Assembly (NCBI GenBank): GCA_030248135.1
Contig: JASANC010005577.1
Span: forward strand, 1 to 64,000
From: Theristus sp. LFF4_11
Taxonomy: Eukaryota > Nematoda > Chromadorea > Monhysterida > Xyalidae
Direction: 5' to 3'
DNA: 64,000 nt
Shown here: positions 57,114 to 64,000 of the stretch, in pieces
Position numbering within the stretch: position 1 is the first letter of the stretch
How the letters are laid out: every line of letters begins with the position of its first letter
The notes under the pieces: model-generated
What the model was told of the DNA's origin: nothing
Seen by the model: the letters and a program-made list of their open reading frames with translations, nothing else
Databases searched by the model: none
Translations under genes and position numbers: made by a program

Positions 57114-60100
57114 ATGCCAACAGTCTCATGGCGCCTGCTGATTGCATCTCTATTCCTTTCCAATCTCATCGATTCATCAGTGACCTGGCAGTGCGACAAT
57201 CGGCATGGCGATCAAATTTTATCGGAACTTTTAATGCAGTACGACACCCATTTGCTGCCGCAGGCGGATAAAGCGGTGGAAGTGAGCATTGAACTGCACG
57301 TGCAGAGCATCTCAGAGTTGAACGAAATGACTTCCGATTACACGCTTGACATGATGTACAGGTACAGGTATTGTTTATTCGAAATGAAAAGTCATGATCT
57401 ATAAAACAAGCGCTTGTCCTTCTTAGCAATTCGACCATGAAATATGCATTCATGAAACATCATCAGCACTAGCATCAGTTGCGCATAGCTATGATATAAA
57501 TAGCACAAGTGATCCTTTTTCATTCATGAAAAACAGTTTCAGCACTAGCTATGCGACTCCTGCTGCAGATCTATAAATGCACCTTGGTTATTGGTTGGCT
57601 CCCAAAAAATCACTTCCCCATATAAATCGTCATCAAAACGAACTTTTCCATTCATTTCCAGCGAAATGTGGACCGACACACGACTGTCGTTCAAGCGCAT
57701 CACGGACAACTCGACTTCACTGTGCACCACAAATATCACAATGAAACTGAACTACACCACATTTCGTGAACGGCTTTGGACACCAGATACTGTCATGATC
57801 ACTAGCAAACATGGTCGGAAAAAATGATTGTGACCGCATTGCTGCTTTCAGATCTTTTGATTCGTGGTATTTTTCAAGGTCCAGATGCGTTCGGCCGAAA
57901 CCGACAGAAACAAATTTCCAGTGAAATGCTTCTGGAGTAACTGACAACACCGTAACCGTTCGCACCGCTTCTCTCGCAGCACACATCCACCGGTCGCCGA
58001 GCGACAACGTGTTCGCGATACTGTACGCGAGCGGACGACTATGGGCGAACTACCGCGTGAACGTGCGCGCGCCGTGCCGCATGCACTTTCAGCTGTTCCC
58101 GTTCGACTCGCACGAGTGCTCGATGGTCTTTGAGAGTTACTCGTACAACGCGGACGAGGTGCCGCAGTGTTTGTTGTTGAATGTGCTGCCAAATATTTTA
58201 AAATCAGTTTGTAAATGTATCGAATGAGGGGGTACTTTATTGACTGAATAATGCGCTTTGTGTGTACTTTTCTTCGTGTTCATGCCATGACCACACAAAT
58301 GTGCATGTCGCAACGCAATCAGTCTACTAGATTGATTGAGGCTTTACAGAATTTTTTTTTATTGTTTCGCAAAGGTCGCTTGATGTCAACTTTTCCAGTG
58401 TAATTCTGTTGAGCAATGTTCTGGCGTGTTTGTTTTGAAATTCAGCAATCCGTATTGCGCAGGTGCACCTGGTCTGGCACGATCACCCAATCACCCTGAT
58501 GGAAATGCCGGAACTGCCCGACTTTGAGCTGATCGGGTGGCGCACACATGCGAGTCGCTTGCCGTATCCAAATGGCATCTGGGACAGGGCTGAAGTGCTG
58601 ACACGCTTGTGTTTGCAGTTTCCAAAAAAGTTTTCTTTTTCACCCTAAAGAGGTGTCCTGTCTGGTGTTCTGTCCGCTTGGATGTACCGCGCGGTGTCCA
58701 TGTCCCAAAAATAACAGTTGTCCAAAATGCCGAGTGTGTCAGACAAGAAGCCGGACTTCTGTTGAGACACCTTTTAGTGTTTTGCTGAGTCCAAAAACTG
58801 CGGTCTAATAAAGACAACAATTTATTATTGTTATTTTTCCACTCAACTTCATTTGCATTTCCGCATGTCTTTTCGCAGGTCACATTTGTGTTCAGCCGAC
58901 GGTGGGGCTTCTATCTGCTGCAAACGTATTTTCCGACGACGCTGACAGTTTTAGGCTCGTGGGTTGGCTTTTGCATGGAGCCGAGGTCAATGTCAGGACG
59001 GTCGGTTGTTAAAATTCATTAGAAGCTCTCGTATCCAATAAGGATTCTTTAGATTTTCGACTTGATTTCAATGAAACCGTAGTGTCGAATTGTAAAGCGT
59101 GAACAATCGCAGCTGATTGGCCGTTTCTGAGTTGGTCAGACGAAATGATTGGTTCAACGGCAGCTCGATGCAGCACAGACAAACACTCGGTTAAACTGTA
59201 ATCACACTGATTCAACTGCAAAGCATTCAACTTGGCTTCGCATCGCTGCTCGCGTTGACGTGTCATTTTGGGAATCTACTTCGCCATCTACCCCGGGTGT
59301 CCTACATCAAAGGTATCGACGTTTGGATGATCGGCTCGGCCGTGTTCGTGTTCGCGACGTTGCTCGAGTTTGCGATTGTTGCACAGCTGCAAAGGTACCT
59401 GAACATGCCGTCAAAAAATGGGCTACGAGCTGGGCTAGTTCCTGAACTATTTCCGGGCTGGACTACCAGTATGTGGCCCTGTTGCGCGAGCTACAGTCTG
59501 GCCGAATAAATAAGGCACTTTTCGTCTTTCCTCTCAATCAAGGCGCGACCCGTTGCAGACTAGCAGTTATCTTTTCAACTTTACATTTGTTAGCCACTTT
59601 CAGACTTGAACACCAGCGTGCACTTGGTGGCCAAATCATCAAGGAGTTACGACGGAGAGTGAAAATTCGCAAGATGCGTGAAGCGGCGCTTGCTGCTGAC
59701 GCGGCTGCTAGCGGAGATGTGGTGAAACTAGCACTCATTTGAACATTTGGTTAACTGTGAAAGTGGTTTTTGGGATACTTTTTTTAAATTTTGCTAAAAA
59801 AATATTTTTTGACAGGAAGTGCTGCATTTCGTCCATCCACCGAAAAAGGAACCGAGCGAGCAAGAGCCACCGGAACAAGTCCAATGTTCGAGCGTAAGTT
59901 TTTAGTAGGTCGAAAATTGCAATTATGCAACAAGACATGAACATTTTGATCATTACCAACGCCACGTTTCAAGTTTTTGTCGATGACATTTTCATCCAGT
60001 CCATTGGAAGAAAAAGACGCTCCATATGGGAAATTAATTGACGAACTGAGAACCAGGCGCAAATGTGGACGGAGGAACGGAATTGTTTTGACTTTCCGCA

Positions 60101-60450
60101 TTTTTTCGTTTATCCTCTATTCCGTGCTTTGTCCATTTTGATTTTGAGTGATTCGTTCCTTCGATTCGTTCCTACAACAGGACGACGAAGCCGAGAGTGG
60201 TGACGCGCATGCCTACGGTGTCTCGGTCGAGTCTTGTCGTGGCCGAGTGGTCTCGTCGTTGCGTGTGCGGTTGCGCGCGGCCGCAGTCTGGTACGAGGAG
60301 TTCAAAGAGGACGTGCAGTTCATCCCTGCCGAGTACATCGACCGCATCTGCCTGCGTGCGTTCCCGACGGTCTACGCAGTGTTCCTGGCGTTCTACGCGT
60401 ACGTGTATGCGCTCGCTGACTCTGTGCCGCACGTGCAGAGTCGGCCATGA
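57114..60450 (+). CDS. Cys-loop ligand-gated ion channel subunit (nematode LGC type)
   Basis: Pentameric neurotransmitter-gated channel subunit at the plasma membrane. Exons: 57114-57361, 57662-57813, 57980-58158, 58463-58594, 58879-59000, 59224-59394, 59604-59721, 59816-59893, 60181-60450; all phases fit, giving 489 aa. Seen: a signal peptide (LLIASLFLSNLI); ligand-binding domain motifs LDMMYR, LWTPDTVMI and WANYRVNVRAPC; the Cys-loop C-RMHFQLFPFDSHE-C with 13 residues between the cysteines; FSRRWGFYLLQTYFPTTLTV leading into M1; M2 (GRIQLGFASLLALTCHFGN); RHLPRVSYIKGIDVW into M3; a basic M3-M4 loop; and M4 (FPTVYAVFLAFYAYVYA). The sequence is nearest the anion-channel side of the family (ACC/LGC-like), but the usual Pro-Ala-Arg before M2 is Ser-Gly-Arg, so ion selectivity is open. 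A truncated paralogue follows. Confidence 0.92.
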
Positions 60451-62093
60451 AAGTTGCAAGTGCACGAATGGCGATTACTGTTATTTTAGTGCAATTACAC
60501 CATGATGGATGACGATTGCTGTTATGTTAGTTTAGCACAATTCACCGTGATGAATGACTACTACTTTTATGTTAGTACAATTACGCCATGATGAGTTACA
60601 CGGATGAACGCAAGTTGTGTTGCAGACAGATATTGTGCAAAAACAGTCGAAACTGGAGAGAAAGTCCTCTTTTGAACCAGACTGCAACACGCAGAAAAAA
60701 ATTTGCGTCGTGCACTGCACACTGCACTGCATTTCGCACTGCATCGAAAATTGCATGGCGTCGTAATTTTTTTTTGAAAGTGACTGCACGGAATCAGTAT
60801 GCAATTGACTACCAGCGTACAGCCACTTTCAGAAAAAAAATGTTATGGAAAAAATACGTTCGAACCTTTTTGCGCAATCAATGAAGCAAACCTAAACACA
60901 GAAAGATAAACGACGAAATCTTCCACTATATTTCAATTCTGCAAAAAGTGCGAGCCGCACTCTTTTGTGACCGCAGGATTCCTACAGCACCTTGAAGACC
61001 GTTTTTCCGCTGTATATTTTACGATATCGGCCGACTAGGTCGTATTTATGTTTTTTCTGCTATCATCAAATCCACATCGTACATGGTTTTTCATTCGGAT
61101 TTGCATGCTTTTGTTTTTGAATGCATTCTAAATTGCAGCTTATAACGTTTTGCGGATATTTTATTTGATCTCGTGTCTCATCTTAAGCAACTACACCCTT
61201 GTGTGAAAAATACAGTGTAAAAATCATTGAAATCTACGCTTTTCTTTAGTTTATACCATTTTTTGTACATGTATCGTACAATGTTTGAAATAAAATAACC
61301 CTGAAATTTTTGAACATCACATACAGTGTAGGTAACAGGATACAATTTGTCTTCATAACTGCAATGGGCTTTTATATCCGCAAATTTCTTCCTTAAATGT
61401 TTTCAAACTTTACATTTTCAAACCAATGCAATTATATGCCACCAAAATTCCAATCAAGGAAGATGGCATGAACGGAAATTTATCGACTGTTTTTTTCGAT
61501 TGTTTCAATAAGTAAATACTGCAGCCGAGGTCAGCACTGTATGCGCTTTTGACCTCAATGTAGAACGCCAATAACCGTCCAAAAAGAAATTTTATACCAG
61601 AAAAGTCGTTTTACTTTTTTCATGACAGATTCAGCATTTTTCGTCCTCAACATAATGTATGCTGCCCAATGTAGGAAATGAAAATGACACAGACATCGGG
61701 CAGTTTCAGACGTTTTAGAGCGTCAGCCACAGTGATTTCACCTGAACATAACTTACATGGCGCCTGCATCCTTCGGTTAAAAATATCTAAGATTCGGCTT
61801 GACAAGTTCGGCTCATGCCAATCGAGAAAATCCGTGACCTAACATGAACAGAGCAATACGGGTGCGACTTTTCAAGGTCCTGTGCTTCGAGATGCCCCTA
61901 ATCTGTTCACTCGATGATTTGGCTTTTCAGGTTGCCCGTAAAAATTTTAATGACACTTGAACGTGCATATCCTACATGCAATAATCGCGCGATTTCATTT
62001 CGGTTTTCAACTACAGTTGGTTTAGGTTTCGTTCACACCTCGGCATAAAAGTATACCTTTGCGATGTGAACCGTTCTTATTCAAGTACAAATA
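60451..62093. other. Spacer between channel paralogues, with a degenerate repeat
   Basis: About 60471-60600 holds roughly three diverged copies of a 40-45-bp unit (TTATGTTAGTACAATTACGC-like). The rest is AT-rich with no recognised gene. Confidence 0.5.
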
Positions 62094-62718
62094 ATGAAGT
62101 GCAAACGCCACGAAAAACAAGTTCGAACACTGCAAACAGGACCGTTTTTATTGCATTCACTGCTGCTGATGGGCTCAGCAGTCACAGTAAGTGTCCTCTG
62201 AACCGCTGTTCAATTTTGTAAGATGTCAAAATTTTCAAAAGAAATACGGCATCATTTTTCCAGCAGTCCGCTTTCGCATTTTGCAACCGAGATCGCCAAC
62301 ACACTGGCAACATCATCGAGAAGCTCTTGACCAACTACGATTATCACATGCTGCCGAACACGTCCGGAGTGATAAATGTCACTATTGAACTGCACATTCA
62401 AGGTGTCTCTGAGTTTTCTGAGCTTGCCTCGGATTACACACTGGATGTCATGTACAGGTGAGTGTCGTCTGAAAACGTTGTTTTGCTTATATTTGATAAA
62501 TAAAATACAAATCATCAACACAGTTAAAAAGTCTCTTGGTAAAAAACAAAAACGTGGATCACTAAGACTGACGAATTTACATGTTTTTTAAGCGAAATTT
62601 GGATTGACCCTCGGCTGGCATTCCATAACCTGCAAAGCAACATATGCGCCCGTAACATCACGTTGAAATCGAACTTTCGCAAACAAATCTGGACACCCGA
62701 AACGTGTATCATAAACAG
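62094..62718 (+). pseudogene. Cys-loop channel subunit truncated at the telomere
   Basis: Exons 62094-62186, 62264-62457 and 62593-62718 are in phase and give 137 residues: a signal-like N-terminus (FLLHSLLLMGSAVT), then the ligand-binding domain (NIIEKLLTNYDYHMLPN, ELHIQG, DYTLDVMYR, EIWIDPRLAF, WTPETCIIN). It matches the upstream gene (DYTLDMMYR, EMWTDTRLSF, LWTPDTVMI) with introns at the same positions and phases, plus one extra intron after the signal peptide. The last donor (GTGGGT) leads into telomere-like sequence 40 bp later. The Cys-loop, all four membrane helices and the stop codon are missing. It is either a gene broken by telomere addition or a place where the assembly lost intervening sequence. 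Confidence 0.85.
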
Positions 62719-62744
62719 GTGGGTGCTGATCATGATTTACGGCT

Positions 62745-63087
<343 letters not shown>

Positions 63088-64000
63088 TTAGGCTTAGGCT
63101 TAGGCTTAGGCTTAGGCTTAGGCTTAGGCTTAGGCTTAGGCTTAGGCTTAGGCTTAGGCTTAGGCTTAGGCTTAGGCTTAGGCTTAGGCTTAGGCTTAGG
63201 CTTAGGCTTAGGCTTAGGCTTAGGCTTAGGCTTAGGCTTAGGCTTAGGCTTAGGCTTAGGCTTAGGCTTAGGCTTAGGCTTAGGCTTAGGCTTAGGCTTA
63301 GGCTTAGGCTTAGGCTTAGGCTTAGGCTTAGGCTTAGGCTTAGGCTTAGGCTTAGGCTTAGGCTTAGGCTTAGGCTTAGGCTTAGGCTTAGGCTTAGGCT
63401 TAGGCTTAGGCTTAGGCTTAGGCTTAGGCTTAGGCTTAGGCTTAGGCTTAGGCTTAGGCTTAGGCTTAGGCTTAGGCTTAGGCTTAGGCTTAGGCTTAGG
63501 CTTAGGCTTAGGCTTAGGCTTAGGCTTAGGCTTAGGCTTAGGCTTAGGCTTAGGCTTAGGCTTAGGCTTAGGCTTAGGCTTAGGCTTAGGCTTAGGCTTA
63601 GGCTTAGGCTTAGGCTTAGGCTTAGGCTTAGGCTTAGGCTTAGGCTTAGGCTTAGGCTTAGGCTTAGGCTTAGGCTTAGGCTTAGGCTTAGGCTTAGGCT
63701 TAGGCTTAGGCTTAGGCTTAGGCTTAGGCTTAGGCTTAGGCTTAGGCTTAGGCTTAGGCTTAGGCTTAGGCTTAGGCTTAGGCTTAGGCTTAGGCTTAGG
63801 CTTAGGCTTAGGCTTAGGCTTAGGCTTAGGCTTAGGCTTAGGCTTAGGCTTAGGCTTAGGCTTAGGCTTAGGCTTAGGCTTAGGCTTAGGCTTAGGCTTA
63901 GGCTTAGGCTTAGGCTTAGGCTTAGGCTTAGGCTTAGGCTTAGGCTTAGGCTTAGGCTTAGGCTTAGGCTTAGGCTTAGGCTTAGGCTTAGGCTTAGGCT
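63088..64000 (+). repeat. Telomere, (TTAGGC)n
   Basis: About 152 uninterrupted TTAGGC copies run to the end of the window, G-rich strand 5' to 3' outward. This is the nematode telomere repeat and marks a chromosome terminus; the true telomere may be longer than shown. Confidence 0.99.

Overview
The window is the right-hand end of a nematode chromosome. About 152 uninterrupted copies of TTAGGC, the canonical nematode telomere repeat, run from 63,088 to the last base with the G-rich strand reading outward. The gene content agrees: a PAR-1 polarity kinase, a secreted DB-module protein of the kind expanded in nematodes, and Cys-loop channels of the nematode LGC type. Exons are GC-rich with clear codon use, while introns are long and rich in GT/T. 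I cannot name the species. All gene models come from reading frames, splice-site sequences and phase agreement between successive exons; no transcript evidence was available.

Layout. 1-3,590: no supported gene. 3,618-27,286 (+): par-1/MARK, about 24 exons over 23.7 kb with a 7.6-kb first intron. 27,827-28,018: six identical 32-bp repeats. 29,688-32,153 (+): secreted DB-module protein, with a small inverted-repeat element in one intron. 32,870-36,606 (-): rad-51, eight exons, convergent with the DB gene. 37,348-44,601 (-): CoREST (ELM2-SANT-SANT), joined in phase to an N-terminal module I do not recognise. 45,387-47,878 (-): a BESS-motif protein whose N-terminal half resembles that CoREST extension. 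48,437-53,261 (-): a CR1/jockey-like non-LTR retrotransposon with ORF1, endonuclease and reverse transcriptase. 54,259-55,549 (-): a two-exon gene of unknown function with a 26-bp satellite in its intron. 57,114-60,450 (+): a full Cys-loop channel. 62,094-62,718 (+): a paralogous channel that stops after its third exon, where telomere-like sequence begins.

Biology. The conserved genes are housekeeping or regulatory: cell polarity, homologous recombination and chromatin repression. The distal 15 kb is more typical of a chromosome end: a LINE, satellites, tandem channel duplicates and a gene cut off at the telomere. The most interesting points are that truncated channel, the possible fusion in the CoREST gene and its relation to the next gene, a strong excess of the CCAAT-box-like octamer CCAATCAG/CTGATTGG outside coding exons, and the fresh-looking 32-bp array downstream of par-1. 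Several long homopolymers (29,131-29,215; 47,990-48,170; 62,835-63,081) and a C-rich block in rad-51 intron 2 look like assembly or consensus artefacts and weaken interpretation nearby.
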